From GCA-003244245 sp963822695 (GTDB lineage: Bacteria > Actinomycetota > Actinomycetes > Mycobacteriales > Pseudonocardiaceae): DNA of 64,000 nt. Location: positions 310,001 through 374,000 of the forward strand of contig CAWGJH010000016.1 of NCBI GenBank assembly GCA_963822695.1, written 5' to 3'. A program made the translations under genes and the position numbers. The notes beneath the pieces are model-generated. The model ran no database searches. It was not told the DNA's origin and saw only the letters and a program-made list of their open reading frames with translations. This document shows positions 20,754 through 30,092 of the stretch, in pieces (the first letter of the stretch is position 1; each line of letters opens with the position of its first letter).

Positions 20754-21950
20754 CTACGCCCGCAGACCGGCCCGGCGGGCCATGGCCCGTAGCTCCTGGC
20801 CGACCGCGTCCTGCCGCGCGTGCCTGAGCAGCACGGCGAGGGTGTCGCGGACCATCGCATCCCGGCGCACCTTGGTGGGATGGATGTCCTCCGCAGTGCG
20901 CAGCGCCCGCACCGCGTCATCGTGACGGCCCCACAGTTGGGCGAGTGCGCAGCCGTAGTGCAGCCAGTACATTGCCCTGGCTCCCTGGAAGGGGTGACGC
21001 TCAGGGTGCACGTTCCGGGCGATGCTGACCGCCTGGTCGGGCTCGTTCGCTTCGAGCGCGAGCCACATCCGGCAGACCCCCACGTCAGCCGGTACGTGCA
21101 CGAATCCCAGTGAGTCGATGTCGCCGGTCGCCCCGAACCGCTCGGCCACCTCTGCGGCAGTATCCATCGGCGCGACCGCATCATCCGGCCGGCCAGCCAG
21201 CACGGCGGCCAGGGCGTGGGTCGTCGTGAGCGCGCACACCAGGCCGGCGGTGTCGGCTGTAGTCGGCGGCAGGGTCAGCGAGTCGAGTGTGGCTCGCCCC
21301 AGCGCGAACGCCCCACCGGTCAGCAGCCTGTTAGCCACGGTGAACCCGGCCATGCCGAGCATGGTCACCCCACCGTGCTCCTGGGCCAGGCGCCTGGACA
21401 GGAACGCCGCACGGCGCCGCAGGTCGGTAGGTGCGGCCGCCACGCCCAGCCACACGAGGGTGACGTGCACATGCAGGTAGACGGCCAGCTCGAGCAACTC
21501 GCCATGGTCGGTGCCGGTAGCCAGCGTGGTGTGCAGGTTCCGGATGAGCCCCGGCAGGTCGGTGGCCACCTCGGCGAACCGGCACGCCCGGCGCTGTGCG
21601 TGGATCCGGGCCACCCGGTCCCGCAGCACCGCAATGGGGAGCACCATTCCGCCAGGCTGGTCGGCTTCGATCCCGTCCAGCGCCAGCCGTACCGCCTCTA
21701 TGGTGCTGTCGGTATGCCCGTTCGCCGGTGCGGGTACAGGGAGCCTGGTCAGATCTGACACGGAGATCTGGAGCGCCTCGGCGAGGGCAAGGACCTCGTT
21801 CAGGGTCGGGGAACGCTTACCACGCTCGATCCGGTTCAGGGTGTCTTTGCTCATCCCGGCCAGCCCGGCGATCACCCGCAGCGACTTGCCCCGATCGCCG
21901 CGGACACGCCACAGTGCCCGTCCGATCGTGCGAGCTTCCTCAGCATCCAT
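20754..21950 (-). CDS. XRE-family helix-turn-helix transcriptional regulator
   Basis: Residues 9-64 are a classic HTH_3 domain (SLRVIAGLAGMSKDTLNRIE, GKRSPTLNEVLALAEALQIS). The remaining ~320 residues are alpha-helical, TPR-like repeats that usually sense a ligand or partner in this actinomycete family. Length (398) and layout are normal, and the frame is intact, unlike the two related regulators at 270 and 8011. Its target is not evident; the divergent side faces fdhD. Confidence 0.8.
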   Translation of the reverse strand: MDAEEARTIGRALWRVRGDRGKSLRVIAGLAGMSKDTLNRIERGKRSPTLNEVLALAEALQISVSDLTRLPVPAPANGHTDSTIEAVRLALDGIEADQPGGMVLPIAVLRDRVARIHAQRRACRFAEVATDLPGLIRNLHTTLATGTDHGELLELAVYLHVHVTLVWLGVAAAPTDLRRRAAFLSRRLAQEHGGVTMLGMAGFTVANRLLTGGAFALGRATLDSLTLPPTTADTAGLVCALTTTHALAAVLAGRPDDAVAPMDTAAEVAERFGATGDIDSLGFVHVPADVGVCRMWLALEANEPDQAVSIARNVHPERHPFQGARAMYWLHYGCALAQLWGRHDDAVRALRTAEDIHPTKVRRDAMVRDTLAVLLRHARQDAVGQELRAMARRAGLRA

Positions 21951-22105
21951 TCAGTACCTCTCCGCACTAGCTCCTCACCGATGCCCCGGTGCCGTCGTCC
22001 CAGGGCGGGGACCTGGGACCGCTGCTGATCGAAGCCGAATACGCCGAGCTCATCATCTCCTTCGCCACCTTGCGGAGGCCCGCCAGGATCACCGCCGTAG
22101 TGGGC

Positions 22106-22954
22106 TCAGTCATGCCCACGGGTAGACGCTGCGGTGATCCGCTCGGCGCCGGTGTAGACGTTCATGGAGGTGCCGCGAAGGAAGCCGACGAGGGTGAGGC
22201 CAGCTTCCTCGGCGAGGTTGACGGCGAGTGCGGAGGGGGCGGAGACCGCGGCGAGCAGGGGGATGCCGGCCATGACGGCTTTCTGGGTGAGCTCGAAGGA
22301 CGCCCGGCCGGAGACGAGCAGGGTGCAGCCGGTGAGGGGGACCCGGTCGTTGAGCAAGGCCCAACCGAGGGTCTTGTCGACGGCGTTGTGGCGGCCGATG
22401 TCTTCGCGGGTGACCAGGAGGTCACCGGTGTGGGTGAACAGGGCGGCGGCGTGCAGGCCGCCGGTGCTGTCGAAGACCCGCTGCCCGGCACGTAGCGCGG
22501 CGGGTAGCGCGGTCAGGGTGGTTGCGGAAATCCGCAACGGGTCGGCGGCCGGGGGGAAACGGGTGCTCATGCGCACCGCGTCGAGGGAGGCTTTGCCGCA
22601 GATGCCGCAGGAGGAGGTGGTGTAGAAGGTACGTTCGATGCCGGGTGTCGGTGCGGGCACGCCGGGGGAGAGGGTGAGGTCCAGGACGTTGTAGGTGTTG
22701 CGGCCCGCGGCGTCGGTGGAGCTGCAGTAGCGGGCCGTCGCGACGTCGGTGCGGGTGGTGATGACGGCTTCGGTGAGCAGGAAGCCGTGGGCCAGCTCGA
22801 GGTCGTGGCCGGGGGTGCGCATGGTGACGGCGAGGGCCCGGCCGCCGACGCGCAGCTCCAGGGGTTCCTCACCGGCGAGGGTGTCCGGTCGGTGGGCGCG
22901 GCCCTCGGCGGTGATCCGCAGCACCGGGCGGCGGGTGGTGACTCGTCCGATCAC
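22106..22954 (-). CDS. fdhD: Formate dehydrogenase accessory sulfurtransferase
   Basis: FdhD moves sulfur from a cysteine desulfurase to the molybdenum cofactor of formate dehydrogenase. The start is the GTG at 22954 (VIGRVTTRRPVLRI), with a G-rich ribosome site. The expected landmarks are present: GEEPLELRVGG, TMRTPGHDLELAHGFL, the catalytic cysteine pair in TTSSCGICGKAS, and EDIGRHNAVDK. About 282 residues, normal for the family. It diverges from the dehydrogenase operon across a 110-bp gap, so the two may be co-regulated. Confidence 0.92.
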   Translation of the reverse strand: MIGRVTTRRPVLRITAEGRAHRPDTLAGEEPLELRVGGRALAVTMRTPGHDLELAHGFLLTEAVITTRTDVATARYCSSTDAAGRNTYNVLDLTLSPGVPAPTPGIERTFYTTSSCGICGKASLDAVRMSTRFPPAADPLRISATTLTALPAALRAGQRVFDSTGGLHAAALFTHTGDLLVTREDIGRHNAVDKTLGWALLNDRVPLTGCTLLVSGRASFELTQKAVMAGIPLLAAVSAPSALAVNLAEEAGLTLVGFLRGTSMNVYTGAERITAASTRGHD

Positions 22955-23064
22955 GGGCCCCCTGATCTGATGGTGTTGATCTGCTTGGTGGTCGCGAGTC
23001 TGGCATAGCATGGGATGCGCTGGCTGGCTCCACGGGGAAGGCACTGCGCTGCAGCAGGGAGATA
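22955..23064. promoter_or_regulatory. Divergent promoter region of fdhD and the formate dehydrogenase operon
   Basis: Only 110 bp separate the two GTG starts, so both promoters must be here. AGGGA lies just upstream of the GTG at 23065. No clear operator dyad was recognised. Confidence 0.5.
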
Positions 23065-26000
23065 GTGGTGGGTGTTCGGAAGTGGTTGCGGGCCTGGCCG
23101 GTCTACCGGCAGTTGACCGGGGCTGATCCATGGGGCCGTGGCAAGGCGGTGCAATCCGAGCCGTCCGCGACTCTGGCGCCGCGCACGGCGAACGCTGACC
23201 GGGTCGCGCGGTCGGTGTGCCCGTATTGCGCTGTCGGCTGCGCTCAGTTGGTGTACGTCAAGGACGAGCGGGTCATCCAGATCGAGGGTGACCCCCACAG
23301 CCCCATCTCGCGGGGGCGGCTGTGCCCCAAGGGTTCGGCGAGCAAGCAACTGGTCACCGGGAATCATCGCGCGCAGCGGGTCTTGTACCGTCCGCCCTAC
23401 GGTACCGAGTGGCGGGAACTCGACCTCGACACGGCGATGGACATGGTCACCGACCGGGTGCTCGACGCCCGGCGCAAGGGCTGGCAGGACATGAACGAGC
23501 ACGGTCACCGCCTGCGCCGGACGCTGGGCATCGCGAGCCTGGGTGGGGCGACGCTGGACAACGAAGAGAACTACCTGATCAAGAAGCTGTTCACCGCGCT
23601 GGGTGCGGTGCAGATCGAGAACCAGGCGCGTATTTGACACTCGGCCACGGTTCCCGGTCTGGGAACCTCCTTCGGCCGCGGTGGGGCCACGGACTACCAG
23701 CAGGACCTGTCGAACTCCGATTGCATCGTCATGATGGGGTCGAACATGGCCGAGGCCCATCCGGTGGGCTTCCAGTGGGTGATGGAGGGCAAAGCCCGCG
23801 GTGCCACCGTCATCCACATCGACCCGCGGTTCACCCGCACCAGCGCCCTGGCGGACATGCATGTGCTGCTGCGCGCGGGGACCGATAACGCCTTCCTCGG
23901 CGGAGTGATCAACTACATCCTGTCTCACGAGCTGGATTTCCGGGAGTACGTCCTGTCCTACACCAACGCGTCGTTCCTCGTGGATGAGCGCTACCAGGAC
24001 ACTGAGGACCTCGACGGCTTGTTCAGCGGCTACGACGAGCGGACGGCGAGTTACGACCCGAGCAGTTGGCGCTACGAGGGCGCCACCTCCGTGAACTCGA
24101 CCGGCACGGAGGATCACGCTGCTGCCAAGGCTCACTCGCTGCCCGACCAGCACGGCTCGGGCGGCCCTGCCCTGGAAGGGGTGACCGAGGGGATTGCCTC
24201 GGATCCCACGCTGCGGCATCCCCGCTGCGTCTACCAGATCCTCAAGCGGCACTTCTCGCGCTACACGCCCGAGATGGTGGAGGCGACCTGCGGCACGCCG
24301 AAGGAGGTGTTCCTGCGCGTGTGCCGGGCCTGGACGTCGAACTCCGGGCGGGAGCGCACGACGGGGCTGGTGTACAGCGTCGGGTGGACCCAGCACACCA
24401 CGGGCGCGCAGTACATCCGCGCGGGCTCCATCATCCAGTTGTTGCTGGGCAACATCGGACGGCCCGGCGGCGGCGTGTTCGCGTTGCGCGGCCACGCCAG
24501 CATCCAGGGCTCCACCGATATCCCGACGCTGTTCAACCTGCTGCCGAGCTACCTGCCCATGCCGACTCCGGCGCACAACGACCTGTCCAGCTACATCACC
24601 AGCATCCGGGGTCACAAGCAGAAAGGGTTCTGGCGCAACGCGGACGCCTACGTGGTGTCCTTGCTCAAGGAGTACTGGGGTGTCGCGGCAACCCCGGAGA
24701 ACGATTTCTGCTTCGACTACCTGCCGCGGATCACCGGCGACCATGGCACCTACCGCACCGCCATGGACATGGTCGATGGGAAGGTCTACGGCTACTTCCT
24801 GCTCGGCCAGAACCCGGCGGTCGGGTCGGCCCACGGCAAGCTGCAGCGGCTGGGCATGGCCAACCTGGACTGGCTGGTCGTCCGGGACCTCACGATGATC
24901 GAGAGCGCCACGTTCTGGAAGGACTCGCCGGAGATCGAGACCGGTGAGATCATCCCGGAGCAGTGCCGCACCGAGGTGTTCTTCTTCCCGGCCGCCTCGC
25001 ACGTGGAGAAGGAGGGCACCTTCACCCAGACGCAGCGGATGCTGCAGTGGCGTGAGAAGGCGGTCGAACCGACGGGCGACCAGCGTTCGGAGCTGTGGTT
25101 CTTCTACCACCTGGGCCGGCGGCTCAAGGAGCGGGTGACAGGCTCGACTGACGAGCGCGACCGGCCGCTGCAGGACCTGGCCTGGGACTACGAGGTGCAC
25201 GGCGACGAACCGTCCGCGCAGGACGTGCTGCGCCACATCAATGGGCATGACCTCACGACTGGCCAGGTGGTCACTAGCTACCTTGAGCTCAAGGCCGACG
25301 GCACCACCTCCTGCGGCTGCTGGATCTACAGCGGCGTGTACGCCGACGGTGTCAACCAGGCAGCGCGGCGGAAGTCGCGGTGGGACCAGAACTTTTACGC
25401 GCTGGAGTGGGGCTGGGTCTGGCCCCTGAACCGCCGGGTCCTCTACAACCGCGCCTCCGCCGATCCCCAGGGGCGGCCGTGGAGCGAGCGCAAGGCCCTG
25501 ATTTGGTGGGACGAGCGACGCGGCGAGTGGACCGGCGACGACGTGCCGGACTTCGAGAGGGGCAAGCCACCGACGTACGTGCCCCCGCCAGGGGCGCTCG
25601 GCCCGGACGCCCTGCGTGGCGACGACCCGTTCATCATGCAGGCCGACGGCAAGGGCTGGCTGTTCGCACCGACCGGCCTCCTGGACGGGCCGCTGCCCAC
25701 CCACTACGAGCCCCACGAGTCGCCCATCCGCAACCCCCTCTACGGCCAGCAGGGCAACCCAACCCGCAAGGTCTACGGCCGCCGCGACAACCCGTCCAAC
25801 CCGTCGCCGCCCGAGCGGCACAGTGAGGTCTTCCCGTACGTGTTCACCGCCGCCCGGCTCACCGAGCACCACACGGCCGGCGGGATGAGCCGCCAGTTGT
25901 CCTACCTCTCGGAGCTGCAACCGGAGCTGTTCGTGGAGGTCTCGCCGGAGCTGGCCCGGGAACGCGGGCTCCAGCACCTCGGCTGGGCGCACGTCATCAC

Positions 26001-26406
26001 CAGCCGCACCGCCATCGAGGCCCGCGTTGTGGTGACCGACCGGATGAAGCCGCTTCGGGTCCAGGACCGGGTGCTGCACCAGTTGTGGATGCCCTACCAC
26101 TGGGGCTCGACCGGCAAGGTGGTCGGTGACACGGTCAACGACTTGATCGGCGTGGTGGTGGACCCTAACGTCTTCATCCAGGAGAGCAAGGTGCTCACCT
26201 GCGACGTCCAGCCGGGCCGCCGCCCCCGGGGACGGGAGTTGCTGGAGTACGTGGCCGGCTACCGCAGGCGCGCGGGTATCACCCCGGCCACCGGCACCCG
26301 GGTGGCCACCGCCGGCTCGCCCTCTGAGGTCAGGCACACCGAGATCCCGCACACCGAGCCGGTGCGCCACCACGCCGGTGCGCCGGAGAAGGAGGACGGA
26401 CGATGA
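23065..26406 (+). CDS. fdhA: Selenocysteine-containing formate dehydrogenase, catalytic molybdopterin subunit
   Basis: Oxidises formate to CO2 at a Mo/W-bis-MGD centre and passes electrons through a [4Fe-4S] cluster. It starts at GTG 23065. The cluster ligands are C52, C55, C59 and C87 (VCPYCAVGC, RLCPKG). An in-frame TGA at 23635-23637 sits exactly where the active-site Cys/Sec lies in the family: NQARI-U-HSATVPGLGTSFGRGG. Reading through it gives about 1113 residues, full length for the family; the downstream reading is unbroken and carries the family's C-terminal domain to 26406. A SECIS-like hairpin follows the TGA, so this is Sec191 rather than a nonsense mutation. It overlaps the FeS subunit by 4 bp. 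The sel genes needed for Sec insertion are not in this window. Confidence 0.9.
23635..23667 (+). promoter_or_regulatory. Selenocysteine TGA codon with bacterial SECIS hairpin
   Basis: Eleven bases after the TGA is a perfect 7-bp stem, GGTTCCC (23649-23655) with GGGAACC (23661-23667), closing a GGTCT loop (23656-23660). The spacing and GGUCU apical loop match the known SelB-binding element of E. coli fdhF. The whole element lies inside the coding sequence, as in bacteria. Confidence 0.88.
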
Positions 26407-27272
26407 GCACCGACCACAGTCTGTTCGGGCCCATCGATGACGTGGCCGCCACCGCCGGCCACCTGGACCACCCCCCGCGGGTGGGCTTTTTCACCGACAC
26501 CTCCGTCTGTATCGGCTGCAAGGCGTGCGAGGTGGCGTGCAAGGAGTGGAACCTCGTCCCCGAGGACGGGTTCACCCTGCTGGGGATGTCGTTCGACAAC
26601 ACCGGCATGCTCGGCGCCAACTCCTGGCGGCACGTGGCCTTCATCGAGCAGGAGCGGGCTGACGTGGTCGCTGACGGGCCGGAACAGGCCCAAGGCGGCG
26701 GCGACGTGCGCTGGCTGATGATGTCTGACGTCTGCAAGCACTGCACCCACGCCGGCTGCCTGGACGTCTGCCCGACGGGCGCGTTGTTCCGCACCGAGTT
26801 CGGCACTGTTGTGGTGCAGCAGGACATCTGCAACGGCTGCGGCTACTGCGTATCCGGTTGCCCCTACGGCGTCATCGACCGGCGCCCCGACGACGGCCGC
26901 GCGCACAAGTGCACGCTGTGCTACGACCGCCTCCGCGGCGGGCTGGAGCCGGCCTGCGCGAAAGCCTGCCCCACCGACTCCATCCAGTTCGGAGCGCTCG
27001 ACGAGCTGCGCGAGCGCGCCGCGCGGCGGCGTGACCAGCTCCACGAGAGTGGCGTCACCGAAGCGCGACTTTACGGTGCGGACCCGAATGACGGCGTCGG
27101 CGGGGACGGGGCGTTCTTCCTGCTGCTCGACGAACCCGAGGTCTACGGGCTGCCGCCCGACCCCATCGTGCCAACCCGTGATCTCCCCGCCATGTGGCGC
27201 TATGCCGCCGTGGCGGCGTCCGCCTTCCTCGCCGCCGGCATCTCGGTCTTCCTGGGCGGCGGCCGGCGATGA
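26403..27272 (+). CDS. fdhB: Formate dehydrogenase iron-sulfur (beta) subunit
   Basis: Electron-transfer subunit with four [4Fe-4S] sites, shown by CIGCKACEVACKEW (~36-49), CKHCTHAGCLDVCPTGAL (~108-125), CNGCGYCVSGCPYG (~141-154) and CTLCYDRLRGGLEPACAKAC (~171-190). A single membrane segment near the C-terminus (AAVAASAFLAAGISVFLGGG) should anchor it, as in FdnH/FdoH-type subunits. It overlaps the catalytic gene upstream and nrfD downstream by ATGA, so the three are translated together. 289 residues, normal length. Confidence 0.9.
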   Translation: MSTDHSLFGPIDDVAATAGHLDHPPRVGFFTDTSVCIGCKACEVACKEWNLVPEDGFTLLGMSFDNTGMLGANSWRHVAFIEQERADVVADGPEQAQGGGDVRWLMMSDVCKHCTHAGCLDVCPTGALFRTEFGTVVVQQDICNGCGYCVSGCPYGVIDRRPDDGRAHKCTLCYDRLRGGLEPACAKACPTDSIQFGALDELRERAARRRDQLHESGVTEARLYGADPNDGVGGDGAFFLLLDEPEVYGLPPDPIVPTRDLPAMWRYAAVAASAFLAAGISVFLGGGRR

Positions 27273-28261
27273 GCGATCAGCGTGACGATCCACTGCCGCG
27301 CGAGTCCCGCAGCGGTCCACAGCCGGAATTCCGGTCGTACTACGGCCGGGCCGTGCTCAAGCCGCCGGTATGGGAGTGGAAGGTGCCGGCGTACCTCTTC
27401 ACCGGTGGGCTCTCCGCTGGCTCCGCGGTGCTCGCGGCGGGTGCGGACCTCACCGGCCGGCCAGCGCTCCGGCGGGCCGGCCGCATCGGCGCCCTGGCGA
27501 CGCTGGCGGCGAGCACTTACTTCCTGATCGCCGACCTTGGCCGCCCGGAGCGCTTCCACCACATGCTGAGGGTCGCGAAGCCAACCTCGCCGATGAGCGT
27601 AGGCACCTGGATCCTCGTGGCCTACGGCCCCGGGGCCGCCGTGGCGGCCGCGAGCGAGCTCGTGCCAGGACCGCTGCGTCGAACCGTACTCGGCCGGATG
27701 CTGCGGCGGATGGCCCGACCCGCGGGGCTCTCCGCCGCGGTCATCGCCCCGGCGGTGGCCTCGTACACCGCGGTCCTGCTGTCCCAGACGGCGGTCCCCG
27801 CCTGGCACGAAACGCACCCCCACCTGCCGTTCGTGTTCACCGGCTCAGCCGCCGCCAGCGCGGGCGGCCTCGGAATGCTGCTCACGCCCGTCCGGGAGGC
27901 CGGCCCCGCCCGGCGGTTCGCGGTGGTGGGCGCGGCCTCCGAGCTCGCCGCTTCCCGCCTGATGGAGAAGCGGCTCGGAGTGGTCCGCGACGCGTACACC
28001 ACCGGAAAGGCGCACCAGCTGCGCACGTGGGCCGAATACCTCACGGCCGCCGGCCTGATCGGCACGGTGGTCGCCGGGCGACGCAGTCAGGCCGTCTCAG
28101 CGGTTTCCGGACTCGCCCTGCTCGCCGGGAGCCTCCTGCAGAGGCTGGGGATATTCGAGGCCGGCGTCGCATCCACTAAGGACTCCCGTTACGTCGTACT
28201 CCCACAGCGGCAACGCCTCAACGACGCGGAGGTGGCGCCGCGCCGGGTGCGTCATGGCTGA
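27269..28261 (+). CDS. nrfD: NrfD/PsrC-like membrane subunit of the formate dehydrogenase complex
   Basis: The ATG at 27269 overlaps the fdhB stop. About 330 residues with several hydrophobic helices (for example LAASTYFLIADLGRPERFHH, where LGRPERFxHxLR is an NrfD-family hallmark). NrfD-type subunits carry electrons between the FeS subunit and the quinone pool without haem. Here it would replace the cytochrome b subunit used in E. coli. It ends 1 bp before the convergent methyltransferase gene. Confidence 0.85.
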   Translation: MSDQRDDPLPRESRSGPQPEFRSYYGRAVLKPPVWEWKVPAYLFTGGLSAGSAVLAAGADLTGRPALRRAGRIGALATLAASTYFLIADLGRPERFHHMLRVAKPTSPMSVGTWILVAYGPGAAVAAASELVPGPLRRTVLGRMLRRMARPAGLSAAVIAPAVASYTAVLLSQTAVPAWHETHPHLPFVFTGSAAASAGGLGMLLTPVREAGPARRFAVVGAASELAASRLMEKRLGVVRDAYTTGKAHQLRTWAEYLTAAGLIGTVVAGRRSQAVSAVSGLALLAGSLLQRLGIFEAGVASTKDSRYVVLPQRQRLNDAEVAPRRVRHG

Positions 28262-28262
28262 G

Positions 28263-29099
28263 TCAGGGCTTGCGGCCGACACCACCGGCGATGCAATGCT
28301 GGACGGGGTTCAGCGGTGTGATCTGTGGCCCGTCGGGCCACCACTCAGCGCAGAGCGTGAGGCCGGGTTCCATCAGTTCGAGGCCGGGGAACATACTTTC
28401 GATCTCGGCCCGGGTCCGGAACCACCCGCAGCCGAGCGGGCTGTGTAGGAAGACCTGTTCGATTCTTCGGGCGAGATCGCTGTACTCACTGGTCTGTGGG
28501 TCGAGAAAGTGGCTGATCCCCACGTAGGAACCTGAGGGCAGCGCGTCGATGTACTCCTGCATGATGTCGGCCGGGCTGCGTGTGCCGCTGTAATGGTGCA
28601 GCGTCCCGTTCTGCAACAACGCGATCGGCTCGGAGAAGTCGAGGTACTTGCGGACGGTTTTGTTGTCGATGACCTGGCGTGGCTCGAAGATGTCGGCCTC
28701 AACGAGGTGGGTCTGGTCGTTGTCCTGGAGCAGCGCGCGGCCGTAGGTGAGCACGACAGGATCATGGTCGACGTAGATCACGCGCGCGTCCCGTTGGAGG
28801 CGCTGGGCGACCTGGTGGGTGTTCTCCGCCGTCGGCAGGCCTGAGCCGCAGTCAAGGAACTGGGTGACTCCGGCCTTGTAGGCGAGGAATCGGACCAGAC
28901 GGATCAGGAACATCCTGTTGTCCCACGCGATCTGCTTGGCCTCCGGTGCCACCGCCAGGATCCGCTGGAGGAGCTCGCGGTCAACCTCGTAGTTGTCCTT
29001 GCCGTTCAGAGCGGCGTCATACGCCCTGGCGATGCTTGGCTTGGTGATGTCGATGACTGGCGCGGCATCGACTGAGAACGGGTGGTTGGTGCTGTGCAT
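28263..29099 (-). CDS. SAM-dependent methyltransferase, SAV2177/DUF574 family
   Basis: Family of actinomycete SAM-binding proteins, often in many copies and linked to secondary metabolism or development; substrates are mostly unknown. The ATG at 29099 gives a family-typical start (APVIDITKPSIARAYDAALN, GKDNYEVDRELLQRIL). The SAM site is FLDCGSGLPTAENTHQVAQ, followed by VIYVDHDPVVLTYGRALL. C-terminal landmarks GYVGISHFLDP-like and GLTLCAEWWPDG are present. Length about 278 residues, normal. A longer form from 29168 is possible. Convergent with nrfD. Confidence 0.88.
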   Translation of the reverse strand: MHSTNHPFSVDAAPVIDITKPSIARAYDAALNGKDNYEVDRELLQRILAVAPEAKQIAWDNRMFLIRLVRFLAYKAGVTQFLDCGSGLPTAENTHQVAQRLQRDARVIYVDHDPVVLTYGRALLQDNDQTHLVEADIFEPRQVIDNKTVRKYLDFSEPIALLQNGTLHHYSGTRSPADIMQEYIDALPSGSYVGISHFLDPQTSEYSDLARRIEQVFLHSPLGCGWFRTRAEIESMFPGLELMEPGLTLCAEWWPDGPQITPLNPVQHCIAGGVGRKP

Positions 29100-29306
29100 C
29101 AGGCCTCTCAAAGCGGTACGGGTACGGGACGCGACCAAACCGTGTCCGGTAGATCCTTTGGTGATCAACCCTGCTGCTGCCGAGTTCGACAGCAGGGCTG
29201 TCCAGCCGTGCCAAGCAGCTCTGAGGTCGAACTCGGCGAACCGAGACCACCCAAGAGCTGGCCATCCTATCCCGCCCTATGATCTACAGGACACGGCATA
29301 GATTGA

Positions 29307-29558
29307 GGGTATGGGAACGGGCAGTGGGGCAACTCTCGGCATGGTGTTGGCCGGGAGCCCCGCGACGGGATATCCCTGGAGGATCCGGCCGCCTTGGCGC
29401 GGGCTCAGCATGTGGCGCGGGCAATCACTCAGCGGATGGCCGACCGGTTCGGGGCGCCCACTCTGGCGCACTATCGGCGGGTGTATGAGTCCTGCGGTCA
29501 GCCGTGGCCGGGTGAGGAGGAGATCCGTCGCTGGTTCCCCGTGGCGGATGCCTCCTGA
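29307..29558 (+). pseudogene. Fragment of an unidentified coding sequence
   Basis: Open after a stop at 29304, with no start codon. From about 29380 the frame reads naturally (SLEDPAALARAQHVARAITQ, then TLAHYRRVYESCGQPWPGEE, EIRRWFPVADAS) to a stop at 29556-29558. This looks like the tail of a helical protein, but no family is recognised. The rest of 29100-30079 holds no other supportable gene; it contains the promoters of the methyltransferase and the exporter. Confidence 0.35.
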
Positions 29559-30071
29559 CTGAGCAGCCGCCATCGTTGCTGGTCGGCGGTCGAATCCTTC
29601 GGTACGGATCACCCCGAGCCCGGCGATGATGTCCTGTACACGCCAGGCGAGTTCTTGGTCGCTCCAGGCCGGCATCAACGCACTGGCGGCGAAGCACAGC
29701 GGGATCGGCGGCGTACTGCTCCTCAGCCACCCCATGCTGGGCTAGCGCCCTCAGCGGAGGCTGCCACCCGGCGAACGATTCAAGCAGCGGGGCTGTTGCG
29801 TCGGTGGATCCGCAGTTCGGGCTGGCTGGACGGATGCGTCGTTGCCCGGCCCGAGGGCCGGCGTCGAGGTCCAGCTTCGGGCCGGGTTCCGTCAACTCAC
29901 AGACCCCCACGTGGTGTCATTCACTCCGATGTGCCGCTGGACCGACCGCAACGGCCGCGTGCATGGCTCCATCACGCCCCCCACCAGCTGAAACACCACA
30001 ATTGATCAAGGAGTCTCGGAAACTCAGGCTCGTGGTGGCAGGGTTGCGGCGCCGTGTGACCCCTGTTTATG

Positions 30072-30092
30072 TTTGTTGCATGAAGCAACCAA
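30072..30092 (+). promoter_or_regulatory. Dyad operator overlapping the start of the MFS gene
   Basis: Arms GTTGC (30075-30079) and GCAAC (30085-30089) around ATGAA, extended by flanking TT/AA. TTGTTGC-like palindromes are typical MarR-family sites upstream of exporters. The site covers the ATG at 30080, so a bound repressor would block either leaderless initiation or early transcription. No marR gene is adjacent. Confidence 0.5.

Noticed and set aside
23635..23637. Nonsense mutation splitting the formate dehydrogenase
   Set aside because: The TGA is at the exact catalytic Cys/Sec position and is followed by a SECIS hairpin, so selenocysteine is far more likely.
22951..26373. A 1140-codon open frame on the minus strand opposite the formate dehydrogenase gene
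   Set aside because: Composition is Val/His/Arg/Gly-rich with no motif. It is the antisense shadow of a GC-rich gene whose plus-strand reading is a clear molybdopterin oxidoreductase.
29277..29910. Minus-strand frames upstream of the methyltransferase
   Set aside because: Short natural-looking stretch near 29600-29680 only; the rest is unnatural, and no family could be named.
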